This document shows, piece after piece, positions 16,229 through 23,722 of a DNA stretch of 39,954 bases. Each line of letters starts with the position of its first letter. Position 1 is the stretch's first letter. The DNA lies in NCBI GenBank assembly GCA_047636995.1, contig JBLIGQ010000022.1, positions 1 through 39,954 of the forward strand, in the 5' to 3' direction. Below the pieces are notes generated by a model, which saw only the letters and a list, made by a program, of their open reading frames with translations, was not told the DNA's origin and did no database searches. The stretch is from JAQWQB01 sp047636995 (GTDB taxonomy: Bacteria; Bacteroidota; Bacteroidia; Flavobacteriales_D; Sanyastnellaceae). A program made the translations under genes and the position numbers.

Positions 16229-16400
16229 TGTTCTTGTTTTTATTAAAGAACGGTTGAAATTCTTAGTTTGATACAGGGGTGTTGTGGGTTCTTGAGTAAG
16301 CGTGATGAGTAGACGATAATCCGCATCAGAGAAACCATTGAGATGGCCCGTAATCAATTCATACGATTGTTTTGAACCAACAGGAGAAGCCGTATTTGGA
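16229..16400. other. Spacer between the small protein gene and the lipoprotein gene
   Basis: Contains the presumed minus-strand promoter of the lipoprotein; no further gene or clear regulatory motif seen. Confidence 0.4.
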
Positions 16401-16428
16401 CAAAAAAAAGGAGGCCAAAACCTCCTTT
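16401..16428 (-). terminator. Rho-independent terminator of the 48-aa gene
   Basis: Stem AAAGGAGG / CCTCCTTT (16421-16428 with 16407-16414, read on the minus strand), 6-nt loop, then a run of T on the minus strand. It lies 8 bp after the small gene's stop. Confidence 0.85.
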
Positions 16429-16435
16429 TACTTCT

Positions 16436-16582
16436 TTACACGTGGCTACTTTCTTTTAGCCAATCCCTCAAAGCCATTTGTTCTTCTCCTGCGAGCTGTC
16501 TACATGCTTTTCTTAATTCTTTTCGGAAGAGAAGCGGATCAAAGCTGACTTTTCCCAATACCGTCTTATAATACTCCAACAT
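16436..16582 (-). CDS. Small soluble protein (48 aa), probably conserved in Bacteroidota
   Basis: ATG at 16582 to TAA at 16436. The product begins MLEYYKTVLGKVSFDPLLFR and continues as a charged, helical KELRKACRQLAGEEQMALRDWL segment. From memory, similar short proteins starting MLEY.K..L.KVSFD..LF.KE are widespread in Bacteroidota and are usually left as hypothetical; this cannot be verified here. A strong terminator follows directly, which supports a real transcription unit. No signal peptide, no Cys pair, one Cys only. Function unknown. Confidence 0.72.
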   Translation of the reverse strand: MLEYYKTVLGKVSFDPLLFRKELRKACRQLAGEEQMALRDWLKESSHV

Positions 16583-16660
16583 AGAACCTTGATCTATTTA
16601 TTTGTGATACAAAATGCTGTTTGAAGCGCTCAGGTAATCTAGATTATTGTTTTTCTTCTC

Positions 16661-17422
16661 CTATTTACGGTGTTTGTCTGGGGAGGTTTCAGTTACCTTT
16701 AAAAATTTAGGACTTTGTTCAATCTCGTTCATCACTTTCAGCATAATTTCATCAATGCTTTCACCGTTATCAAAACGAATTGGAGCTTTCACATCCATGT
16801 AAAGCGTAACGCCCTTTTTCTTCTTTTTTAATCCTTTCTTATCGAAGGCCCTTCTGAAACCATCAATCACGAGGGGTACAACTGTACAGCCTGTTTGTTG
16901 AATAATGTGAGCAGTTCCTTTTCGTCCGGGAACAAAAGGTGTTGTAGTTCCTTGCGGAAACGAAATCACCCATCCTTCTTTCAAAGCCTGTATTACTTTG
17001 CCTGTGTCTTTTTTATCTACTGGTCTTGCTGTGTCTTCTCCATCTTTTCGCCAAGTGCGTTTTATGGTCAATGCTCCGCCAAGCGCCATGATCTTAGGTA
17101 GAATTCCAGATTTCATGGTTTCTTCAGCAGCAACGAAATAGATATTTGCTTTTGGCACCTTGAGGTACGAAGGGAAATAGACTTCGTTTGGGCGGCCGTC
17201 TATGGCTGCTTCAATTACATGAAACATATAGGTCACATCAGCGAAGTACGTTTGATGGTTGGAAACGAACAAAACATTCGATTCTGGCAGAGTCTGAATG
17301 TGTTCTGCTCCCTGAATGTCAGTATAGTACCACCAGTTGTACCGCGGCCAAGTGATGGACCCGACCATCCGAATCATAAAACGTTTTAACCACATAGGTT
17401 GCCCAAAGGTGTTCCTTCGCAT
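16661..17422 (-). CDS. PlsC-like lysophospholipid acyltransferase
   Basis: 253 aa from the ATG at 17422 (a start at 17488 adds 22 residues and is possible). The catalytic block is FVSNHQTYFADV with His56; the second conserved block reads ISFPQGTTTPFVPGRKGTAHI, equivalent to the FPEGTR motif, and VVPLVIDGFRRAF is the later P-loop-like segment. The family transfers acyl groups to lysophosphatidic acid or related lipids at the inner membrane. The His-Asp spacing is five residues instead of the classic four, a variant I associate with a Bacteroidota subgroup. The C-terminus is Lys-rich. Stand-alone gene with about 78 bp to the next one. Confidence 0.87.
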   Translation of the reverse strand: MRRNTFGQPMWLKRFMIRMVGSITWPRYNWWYYTDIQGAEHIQTLPESNVLFVSNHQTYFADVTYMFHVIEAAIDGRPNEVYFPSYLKVPKANIYFVAAEETMKSGILPKIMALGGALTIKRTWRKDGEDTARPVDKKDTGKVIQALKEGWVISFPQGTTTPFVPGRKGTAHIIQQTGCTVVPLVIDGFRRAFDKKGLKKKKKGVTLYMDVKAPIRFDNGESIDEIMLKVMNEIEQSPKFLKVTETSPDKHRK

Positions 17423-17580
17423 GGCGCAAAGGTAGTTGAAATGAAAAGCCCAAAACGTATGCGTTCCTAGTAATAGCGGGTGTTTCAATGCTAGAGGTCG
17501 AAGCGGAAGATGTGTAATCCAGTGTTATGTATTGCGTTAGGATGAGGACTGATGGGGGATTTCGCTGTCAGAAAAAAGAC
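17423..17580. other. Intergenic spacer
   Basis: Upstream region of the acyltransferase gene; nothing recognised apart from a possible promoter. Confidence 0.35.
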
Positions 17581-17613
17581 AAAAAAGAAAGGTCTAGACG
17601 TTTCTAGACCTTT
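17581..17613 (-). terminator. Rho-independent terminator, minus strand
   Basis: AAAGGTCTAGA and TCTAGACCTTT (17588-17598 and 17603-17613) form an 11-bp perfect stem with a 4-nt loop. On the minus strand it is followed by TTTCTTTTTT (part of which closes the stem). No annotated minus-strand gene ends here, so it must serve another transcript. Confidence 0.75.
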
Positions 17614-17671
17614 CTACCTTAACCAAAATAACTAATTAACCAAAACCAAAACTTACTAGATAAGTAGTTTG
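17581..17671 (-). ncRNA. Candidate sigma-54-dependent small RNA (about 90 nt)
   Basis: The interval runs from the predicted sigma-54 start to an intrinsic terminator on the same strand. It contains an ACTTA/TAAGT mini-hairpin near its 5' end, a T/G-rich single-stranded middle, and the strong terminator stem. There is no ORF of useful length. It does not match a known RNA class by eye. Existence is inferred from promoter plus terminator geometry. Confidence 0.45.
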
Positions 17672-17681
17672 ATAGGTCTAC

Positions 17682-17697
17682 TGCAAGACACGTGCCA
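17682..17697 (-). promoter_or_regulatory. Sigma-54 (RpoN) promoter, exact consensus
   Basis: On the minus strand TGGCACG-N4-TTGCA matches the -24/-12 consensus TGGCACG-N4-TTGC(A/T) at every fixed position, with GG and GC at the required spacing. The predicted start of transcription is about 17671. An inverted repeat CTATGA-N16-TCATAG (17768-17795) lies roughly 110 bp upstream, where enhancer-binding activators usually bind. No coding frame starts downstream before the terminator. Confidence 0.6.
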
Positions 17698-17876
17698 AAA
17701 AGAAATAGTTGCATAGGAAAGACGCAACCATACTGTTAAAAGGCGTTAATACCAGATCGAAACTAGTCTATGACCTTTCGCGGTGGCCTTCATAGTCTTA
17801 AATCAAGTCCTTTTCTTTTGCGAAGGTTGCAGCGGCTCATTGACACAATCGTGACCAATAACACCATTCTGATTTG

Positions 17877-17884
17877 TACCTTTG
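17877..17884 (+). promoter_or_regulatory. -7 promoter box of the thiolase gene
   Basis: TACCTTTG is an exact TAnnTTTG element 27 bp before the thiolase ATG, giving a short leader. No clear TTG -33 box is found at the usual distance. Confidence 0.5.
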
Positions 17885-17911
17885 CGCAGCAAATTCGAAA
17901 ACACATTCTCA

Positions 17912-19087
17912 ATGAAAGAAGTATACATCGTAGGAGCTGCGCGTACCCCAATGGGATCTTTTCTAGGCGCGCTGAGCTCAGTACCAGCAACAAGATTAGG
18001 AGCAACCGCTATTAAAGGAGCACTAGACAAAGCTGGAATAAGCGCTGATCACGTGCAAGAAGTAATCATGGGTAATGTGCTTCAGGCTGGATTAGGTCAA
18101 GCGCCTGCTAGACAAGCCGCTATTTATGCCGGCATCCCAAACACAGTTCCTTGCTCCACCATCAATAAGGTGTGTGCTTCTGGGATGAAAGCAATTAGCC
18201 TTGGCGCTCAGTCAATTATGACGGGTGACAATGATGTTGTTGTGGTAGGTGGAATGGAGAACATGAGTTCTGTTCCGCACTACTTGAATGGAAGAACGGG
18301 ATCTAAATTCGGCGACATTAAAATGGCCGATGGGATGGTAAAAGACGGACTTACAGATGTCTACAACAATACACACATGGGAAACTGTGCTGAATTGTGT
18401 GCCCGTGAAAGGAACATCTCAAGAGAAGAACAAGATGCTTTCGCCATTAATTCTTATAAGCGTTCTGCTCAGGCATGGGCTGATGGGAAGTTCGCGAATG
18501 AGGTTGTTCCTGTTGAAGTGCCTCAACGCAGAGGTGATGCCTTGATTGTTTCTGAAGACGAAGAATACAAGAATGTGAAGTTGGAGAAGATTCCAACTCT
18601 TCGTCCAGCATTTGATAAAGAAGGAACAGTTACGGCTGCAAACGCATCTACTTTGAATGACGGTGCTTCTGCACTTGTTTTGATGAGCAAAGAGAAAGCT
18701 GAAGAACTAGGAGTGAAACCCCTAGCGAAAATTATTGGATATGCTGATGCGGCACACGAACCAGAATGGTTCACTACAGCACCATCAAAGGCACTACCTA
18801 AAGCTTTGGCGAAAGCAGGATTGACGAATAATCAAATTGATTTTTGGGAGTTGAATGAAGCATTTGCAGTGGTTGGATTGGCCAACATTGCAGAGCTTGG
18901 TATTGATGCAGCCAAAGTAGATGTGAACGGAGGTGCAGTTGCGCTCGGTCACCCACTTGGATCTTCTGGATCACGAATCATCGTAACTTTAATCAATGTA
19001 CTAGAGCAAAATGGCGGACGTTATGGCGCTGCTGGAATTTGCAACGGTGGAGGTGGAGCCTCTGCAATGGTTATCGAGAGACTATAA
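17912..19087 (+). CDS. Acetyl-CoA C-acyltransferase (thiolase)
   Basis: 391 aa, the normal length. Thiolases condense two acetyl-CoA to acetoacetyl-CoA or cleave 3-ketoacyl-CoA in the cytoplasm. The nucleophile Cys88 lies in NKVCASGMK, His347 in GHPLGSSG and the second acid/base Cys377 in CNGGGG; all match Zoogloea thiolase (89/348/378). NEAFAVV is also present. The ATG at 17912 follows an exact TAnnTTTG box. A frame extending to 17882 lies in the promoter and is rejected. No beta-oxidation partner is adjacent, so biosynthetic acetoacetyl-CoA formation is as likely as degradation. A terminator follows directly. Confidence 0.95.
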   Translation: MKEVYIVGAARTPMGSFLGALSSVPATRLGATAIKGALDKAGISADHVQEVIMGNVLQAGLGQAPARQAAIYAGIPNTVPCSTINKVCASGMKAISLGAQSIMTGDNDVVVVGGMENMSSVPHYLNGRTGSKFGDIKMADGMVKDGLTDVYNNTHMGNCAELCARERNISREEQDAFAINSYKRSAQAWADGKFANEVVPVEVPQRRGDALIVSEDEEYKNVKLEKIPTLRPAFDKEGTVTAANASTLNDGASALVLMSKEKAEELGVKPLAKIIGYADAAHEPEWFTTAPSKALPKALAKAGLTNNQIDFWELNEAFAVVGLANIAELGIDAAKVDVNGGAVALGHPLGSSGSRIIVTLINVLEQNGGRYGAAGICNGGGGASAMVIERL

Positions 19088-19109
19088 TTCAGTATATTTA
19101 TTTCTTTTT

Positions 19110-19153
19110 CCGCCAATCACATCTTCTTCGGAAGTGGGGTTGGCGGTTTTTTT
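19110..19153 (+). terminator. Thiolase terminator
   Basis: CCGCCAA (19110-19116) pairs with TTGGCGG (19140-19146), with an inner CTTC-TTCG-GAAG stem, followed by seven T. Confidence 0.88.
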
Positions 19154-19213
19154 ATGTCGAAACGGTGAATAGGTAATTGAGAAGACTCTTTTAGGGATCA
19201 ACCAGTGCTGCAG

Positions 19214-19256
19214 AAAAAAGGCCAACCTATTCTTCTCGAAATGGTTAGCCTTTTTT
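19214..19256 (-). terminator. Bidirectional-looking terminator after the SDR gene
   Basis: AAAAAAGGC and GCCTTTTTT (19214-19222 with 19248-19256) plus AACC/GGTT inside form a long stem with T runs on both strands. It lies 22 bp beyond the stop of the minus-strand epimerase gene and would end the AraC-SDR transcripts. Confidence 0.85.
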
Positions 19257-19278
19257 GATTTCATGCAAGCCCTTGGTG

Positions 19279-20346
19279 CTACTTCGCCTTCAACACTCCC
19301 TCGTCAATCAACATCTGAAATGAATCTTCCATGGTCTCTAACAGAGGTCTGAAAGTCATTCCGAACTCTTTCTTAATCTTAGAATTGTCTGCTTTCCAGG
19401 GGATGTTGACGTTGTTGCGAATGAATTTGCGGGTAAAAAGGGTATTTACAATTGGCCCAATCGCCATTAAAAGCCATTTTGGCAGTGCTTTTTTCGGCAG
19501 TGGAAATTGAGCGCCATACTTAGGCAACAAAACCTGTCCCATTTCTAAAAAATCTGTATTATGCGCAGAGGTAATGTATCTGCCTTTTGCTTCTGGCAAG
19601 AAGCCCGCTTTGTAATGTGCTTCGGCAACATCACGAACATCTACTAAACCAACACCTATTTTTGGCGCACCCATTTTCATTTCGCCATTCCCTAGCATCG
19701 TAAGAATGTTCATTGATTCAGAAGTAGTTGCTCCCGGATTCAAGGCAGGGCCTAATACAAGACTCATATTAATCGTTACAAGGTCCCAGCGTTGTTGCGC
19801 CTTTTCCATTTCCCAGGCTTTTTTCTCAGCTAGGGTTTTTGAGTAGGAATACGGTTGGTATTCCAATGAAGCTGTTGTGTTCCAGACGTTTTCGGTAAGC
19901 ACTCCGCCTGGGGCGTTTACCGTGTCTATGGCGTCTGTATAAATAGCGGCACAACTGCTTGTTACAATTACACGTTTAACAGAATCCACCTCGTTTGCAG
20001 AATTCAAAACGTTTTCTGTCCCTTTCTCAGCGGGCTCAATCAATTCCTTTAGTGGATCTTTTACTTCTGTTGTGAAGGGAGATGCAGTATGGTAAACCAG
20101 CTCACAGCCTTTCATGCCTTCTGTATAGGCTCCTGGTGTGAGCAAATCTGCTTTGAAGAAAACAAGGCTTCCTTTATATTTAGCAGCAAGGTCTTTTAAG
20201 TGTCCTACTTTTTTATCATCGTTCGGATTCCGAACCGCGGCGTGCACGGTGAGACCATCTTCCAACAATTGTTTAACCAACCAGCTAGCAACATAGCCAT
20301 TGGCACCGGTGACAAGTACGGGTTTGGTTTTATCTATTTGAGTCAT
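19279..20346 (-). CDS. Extended SDR, dihydroflavonol reductase/aldehyde reductase-like
   Basis: 355 aa. The Rossmann nucleotide site is VTGANGYVASWLVKQLL (residues about 12-28, GxxGxxAS), followed by AAVRNP, which fits NADP(H) preference. The active-site Tyr-Lys is in YSYSKTLAEKKAWE, and the Ser is in VTSSCAAIY. The pattern matches the dihydroflavonol-4-reductase/methylglyoxal reductase branch that reduces carbonyls to alcohols; the substrate is unknown. It lies 88 bp after a second Rossmann gene, on the same strand as the AraC regulator. A 22-bp near-perfect palindrome lies 45-66 bp upstream of its start, so it may have its own promoter and repressor. Confidence 0.9.
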   Translation of the reverse strand: MTQIDKTKPVLVTGANGYVASWLVKQLLEDGLTVHAAVRNPNDDKKVGHLKDLAAKYKGSLVFFKADLLTPGAYTEGMKGCELVYHTASPFTTEVKDPLKELIEPAEKGTENVLNSANEVDSVKRVIVTSSCAAIYTDAIDTVNAPGGVLTENVWNTTASLEYQPYSYSKTLAEKKAWEMEKAQQRWDLVTINMSLVLGPALNPGATTSESMNILTMLGNGEMKMGAPKIGVGLVDVRDVAEAHYKAGFLPEAKGRYITSAHNTDFLEMGQVLLPKYGAQFPLPKKALPKWLLMAIGPIVNTLFTRKFIRNNVNIPWKADNSKIKKEFGMTFRPLLETMEDSFQMLIDEGVLKAK

Positions 20347-20390
20347 GATTTTTGCTTTATTTCTAGGGGTCGAAGGTCGATTCTTTTACC

Positions 20391-20412
20391 GGAATTAGTG
20401 AACACTTATTCC
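20391..20412. promoter_or_regulatory. Palindromic operator candidate upstream of the SDR gene
   Basis: The 22-bp site reads GGAAT, one base, AGTG, two bases, CACT, one base, ATTCC: nine matched positions in each arm. Such dyads are typical of dimeric HTH repressors. It lies 45 bp before the ATG of the SDR gene. The inner AGTGAACAC also matches 8 of 9 bases of the direct repeat upstream of the AraC gene. Confidence 0.55.
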
Positions 20413-20434
20413 AGAAAGAAAAGCACAGATTATC

Positions 20435-21109
20435 TTATGAGTTTGAATGGCTTTTTGCTATTCTATTCATGTCTTTCGGTTCAATAATTTTAACTGATTC
20501 AGGATTTGCACAAACTGCCAACATAGCTTGTCCAACAGCGCTGCTGGTCGTAATACCTTTCATCTTCCGCATTAACGGATAAAACGGACGAAGTAAAACA
20601 TAGGCGAGGTTGTACAATTTCGTTTTCGATTTCACGCCTTTTTCAGGAAGAATGGCACCCGGGCGGAAAGCATATGCATCTTTGAAGCCCCGCTTCAGCA
20701 TGTAATTTTCAGTTTTTCCTTTTACCCTTGCCCACATCTGACTGCCTTCTTCTGTGCTATCAGTGCCCGCGCCAGAGACATAAGTCACGGTCATTTCAGG
20801 ATTAGTTTTGTACAGGCAGTCAAACAACTCTTTCGAATATCCGAAGGTGATTTTCGAATATTCTTCCTCGTTCAGGCCCATTGCAGAAATACCCATACAA
20901 TGAAAACAAGCTTGGTAACCATTCAATTTTGCTGCGAAACGAGAAAGGTCTGAGAAATCAGGAATCAGAAGCTCCTTTAGCTTGGGATGATCTAGGTCAA
21001 GCTTGCTTCTGTTTAGCACCAATACTTCGCTCACAGTATTATCTTCTAAACATTCTATCAAGACAGCGTGTCCCACCATTCCTGTTGAACCCGTAATTAT
21101 AACTTTCAT
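20435..21109 (-). CDS. Atypical SDR / NAD(P)-binding epimerase-like protein
   Basis: 224 aa. The N-terminus MKVIITGSTGMVGHAVLIECL has the GxTGxxG nucleotide-binding loop. HCMGISAMG and VTYVSGAGTDSTEEGSQMW follow, and the end RPGAILPEKG is shared with the YbjT/HTATIP2-like atypical SDRs, which often lack the Tyr-Lys active site; no clear YxxxK is visible here. It starts 6 bp after the AraC gene stop, so the two are co-transcribed. Its reaction is unknown. Confidence 0.87.
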   Translation of the reverse strand: MKVIITGSTGMVGHAVLIECLEDNTVSEVLVLNRSKLDLDHPKLKELLIPDFSDLSRFAAKLNGYQACFHCMGISAMGLNEEEYSKITFGYSKELFDCLYKTNPEMTVTYVSGAGTDSTEEGSQMWARVKGKTENYMLKRGFKDAYAFRPGAILPEKGVKSKTKLYNLAYVLLRPFYPLMRKMKGITTSSAVGQAMLAVCANPESVKIIEPKDMNRIAKSHSNS

Positions 21110-21115
21110 AGTTGA

Positions 21116-22033
21116 TTAGTTTATAAGCGATTTGTGGCGGTATTCATTTGGCGTCAATCCGGTCTTCGCCTTAAAAAGCCTGCTGAAATAATGCGGATAA
21201 TTGAAGCCTAGGTCATAGGCTATTTGACTAATGGAGTCCGGTTCGCTCAGAAGAAGCGTCTTCGCCTTATCTACAATGAATTGATTGATGTAGTCTTTGG
21301 GAGATATCCCCATTTCTTTTTTCAGCAGATCGCTCATGTAATTGGGCGAAAGGTGAATGGCTTCAGCAAAGTATTCCATGGAGGGCGAGCCTTGTTCGGC
21401 AAACTTCCCCTCCTTGTAATAGGTTTTGAGCAATGTTTCAAATTTACTTACAGCATCTATGTTTTGCGCAGATCTTGTGTTGAACTGTCGCTCATAGTAA
21501 CGCAGGCTGTAGTTCAAAAGCAGTTCCAATGTGCTTGCAATAACCCGTTGACTGTGATTGTCAATGCGTTCTGCTATTTCAGACTGAATGAGTTTGATGC
21601 AATCATTTAGAATGTTTTGTTCTGCATCTGACAAGTGCAACGCTTCGTGCACATCATAAGAGAAAAAGCCATAATCATCTATTCGTTTTCCAAATTCCGT
21701 ATTTCGAATGAGGTCTGGATGGAAGAAAAGCATCCACCCCTGCACTTCGCCACGTTTTTGTTCCTTCCTGATTGAAGTCACTTGGTTTGGCGCCGTGAAA
21801 ATAAGAACACCATCGTCAAAGTCATAGTGGTTTCGTCCATAATCCAAACCACAGTTCCCATCTTTCATGGCGATAGAGTAGAGGTCAGTTTTTGTTTTTA
21901 CACCCACCCATTCCATCGGAATCACCCACTGGCTCACATCTATAATACTGATCAACGGGTGCGTAGATTTCTCAAAGCCAATGGTTTCATGCATTTGGCT
22001 GATAGATTTGATGTGCAGCATCTTTTCAGACAT
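21116..22033 (-). CDS. AraC-family transcriptional regulator
   Basis: 305 aa. The C-terminal third holds two helix-turn-helix motifs (EAIHLSPNYMSDLLKKEMG and ISQIAYDLGFNYPHYFSRLFK) and ends KTGLTPNEYR, the standard AraC/XylS domain. The N-terminal part (about 1-190) looks like a cupin-type ligand domain (FDDGVLIFTAPNQVTSI, GWMLFFHPDLIR), common in Bacteroidota regulators next to oxidoreductases. It is the first gene of an operon with the atypical SDR gene. Two 9-bp direct repeats lie 53-82 bp upstream of its start, suggesting autoregulation. Confidence 0.93.
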   Translation of the reverse strand: MSEKMLHIKSISQMHETIGFEKSTHPLISIIDVSQWVIPMEWVGVKTKTDLYSIAMKDGNCGLDYGRNHYDFDDGVLIFTAPNQVTSIRKEQKRGEVQGWMLFFHPDLIRNTEFGKRIDDYGFFSYDVHEALHLSDAEQNILNDCIKLIQSEIAERIDNHSQRVIASTLELLLNYSLRYYERQFNTRSAQNIDAVSKFETLLKTYYKEGKFAEQGSPSMEYFAEAIHLSPNYMSDLLKKEMGISPKDYINQFIVDKAKTLLLSEPDSISQIAYDLGFNYPHYFSRLFKAKTGLTPNEYRHKSLIN

Positions 22034-22085
22034 AAATTTCCAGATGATTAACTTGATATCAAAGGTGCATCAATTTTGAACGTTG

Positions 22086-22115
22086 AGTTAACACAAATTA
22101 CTGAAAAGTTAACAC
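22086..22115. promoter_or_regulatory. Direct-repeat operator candidate for the AraC regulator
   Basis: AGTTAACAC occurs at 22086-22094 and again at 22107-22115, exactly 21 bp apart, i.e. two helical turns. AraC-family proteins bind direct repeats about 21 bp apart on the same face. The site lies 53 bp before the start of the AraC gene. Confidence 0.5.
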
Positions 22116-22196
22116 CGTGAAGGTTTTCTTGATCTAACGATTAATCTCGCGGCCATCGTGTAACCTCCTCTAGCAGGAAACCTCAGCGCTCATTGT

Positions 22197-22817
22197 TTAT
22201 GCATCTCTCATCCAACCTGCAATACTTGTTCTTTCCCTTGTAAACGAAGGATGAACTTCATGTTCCATCTCATCACTGCGAAAGAATACCATTCTTCCGC
22301 CTAAAGGCGAAATGTTCATCTGTTCTTTCGCCGTGGGATACAATGACAATAGGCCTCCGTCTTCTTCTTTCCAATCTTGATTTAGGTAAAGTACTACTGA
22401 GAATTTTCGTCCATGTTCATTTTTGAATTGGTCAATGTGCCGTTTGTAATGACTCTTCTTTTCGTAAGCGGCGTAATGACTTTCAAAGCTTTTCAGTGAG
22501 GTGTAGCAAGTTAAGTTTAGGTGGTCCATGAACTTCCCAACCTTTTCTGTGAAAAGCATTTCAAATTGATTGATACTTTTGTCATCTAACCAGTGAATTT
22601 GATCACTGCGCACGTTCTTGTCTTGATGGAAATTCTCTTTATTCCCAATTCCAGAAGGCTTCAATTTACCTGCATCATTCAAATGTTTGAGGTTGTTATT
22701 TAATCCGGTAACAATACTGGGAGAAAGGAAATTATCACAACAGCCAAAATCATCAGAGATCAGTCCGTCAATAAGGCCTTCAAATTGCTGAAGTTCTTTT
22801 ATTTCTTCTTTGTTCAT
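22197..22817 (-). CDS. 2-oxoglutarate/Fe(II)-dependent oxygenase (prolyl 4-hydroxylase-like)
   Basis: 206 aa from the ATG at 22817; the longer frame to 22958 begins in apparently non-coding DNA. The iron ligands are His127 and Asp129 in YKRHIDQF and His186 in SDEMEHEV; Arg196 in RERTSIAGW would bind 2-oxoglutarate. The fold segments FSVVLYLNQDWKEEDGGLLSLY and GGRMVFFRSD match bacterial P4H-like enzymes. These hydroxylate protein prolines or other substrates; here the substrate is unknown. Stand-alone gene with no signal peptide. Confidence 0.88.
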   Translation of the reverse strand: MNKEEIKELQQFEGLIDGLISDDFGCCDNFLSPSIVTGLNNNLKHLNDAGKLKPSGIGNKENFHQDKNVRSDQIHWLDDKSINQFEMLFTEKVGKFMDHLNLTCYTSLKSFESHYAAYEKKSHYKRHIDQFKNEHGRKFSVVLYLNQDWKEEDGGLLSLYPTAKEQMNISPLGGRMVFFRSDEMEHEVHPSFTRERTSIAGWMRDA

Positions 22818-23119
22818 GCGTTGTCTTTTATTCAAAAAACTACCCACCGAACATGCAAAGAAGTATTCGCCGAAGGCTCTAGCCAAGGCGAAGATGGGGA
22901 AGGAGAAGGTCGGTAAAATTGTCTTCGATTTTACGGGGGAAATCGAAAATATAAACATGCAAATAGTGCTTCCTTAAAAGGTGGCGCCTGGTTTTTTTTA
23001 AGAGATATAGCGAAGTTGGCAATTGAAAGGACCACCTGATTGGCCATTTTCGATCAACTGAGAAAAGATTTGACTGAATAAAGGACAAGTCTTTAGTGTA
23101 GACTAAAAAATAATTTTTC
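22818..23119. other. Intergenic region without a gene
   Basis: Holds a 7-bp hairpin GTAAAAT/ATTTTAC (22913-22919 with 22928-22934), about 95 bp upstream of the oxygenase start, and AT-rich sequence. No supported gene. Confidence 0.4.
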
Positions 23120-23221
23120 TTAAAGCGTTTTCACTGCTTTTTTTGTCTTTTTTTCAGAAAGATAAGTTTGTGCAGTATCGTCTACATAAATAGTGGTTGT
23201 CCATTCATTGTTGTCAAACAT
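23120..23221 (-). CDS. Possible small ORF (33 aa), doubtful
   Basis: ATG at 23221 to TAA at 23120, 29 bp downstream of the HPF/RaiA gene on the same strand. The product begins MFDNNEWTTTIYVDDTAQTY and ends with a Lys-rich tail. No family recognised and no terminator clearly follows. Retained only because the spacing behind HPF would allow co-transcription. Confidence 0.25.
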   Translation of the reverse strand: MFDNNEWTTTIYVDDTAQTYLSEKKTKKAVKTL

Positions 23222-23250
23222 CCTAGTTTAGCCCCCTAAAAAGCTAGCGT

Positions 23251-23565
23251 TCAACGATTCTTTAATTGTCCAAATGTTGTCTCCAATGCACTCTTCATTT
23301 TGTCAAGGGCATCACTTACAGATTTCTCTATCGTATCTGCCTGGCTGGTCACAGCAATGGGATTTTTTTTCTCCAGTCTAGCTTCAAGCATACAACGCTT
23401 GTCGTTCTGGCCACCTTTACTTCCATTTTCATCAGATAGGTGCACTTCTATTCGCGTGATGTTGTCACTGAATCTTGCTAGATCATCCTCTATTGTAGAA
23501 TTGATATACGCTACAAGTCGCTCATTGCCTGAAATATTCTTATCTGTGTTTATTTGGATCTTCAT
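23251..23565 (-). CDS. HPF/RaiA-family ribosome-associated protein
   Basis: 104 aa. The family binds the decoding region of the 30S subunit and hibernates ribosomes under stress. The sequence shows the beta-alpha-beta-beta-beta-alpha pattern: KIQINTDKNI, helix ERLVAYINSTIEDDLARF, strands ITRIEVHLSDEN and KRCMLEARLEKKNPIAVTSQ, then helix EKSVSDALDKMKSALETTFGQLK. It is the short form without the C-terminal dimerisation domain. A large imperfect inverted repeat lies 158-241 bp upstream. Stress control is expected but no operator is recognised. Confidence 0.88.
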   Translation of the reverse strand: MKIQINTDKNISGNERLVAYINSTIEDDLARFSDNITRIEVHLSDENGSKGGQNDKRCMLEARLEKKNPIAVTSQADTIEKSVSDALDKMKSALETTFGQLKNR

Positions 23566-23722
23566 AGTGTCTTCTTGTTTTTTTTGGTTTAACGATTAAC
23601 ACAAAATTACCTAGCGAATTTTTTGCATTTTTCAGCTCATCTAAAATACTTGAGATTAAATCTCTTTACCTTTTAATTACCTAGAAAAGAAGCGAATCAC
23701 TAAGCTGATAAAGCGGGAGTGT

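Noticed and set aside
17768..17795. CTATGA-N16-TCATAG read as a transcription terminator
   Set aside because: The stem is only 6 bp with no T tract; kept only as a possible enhancer-binding site.
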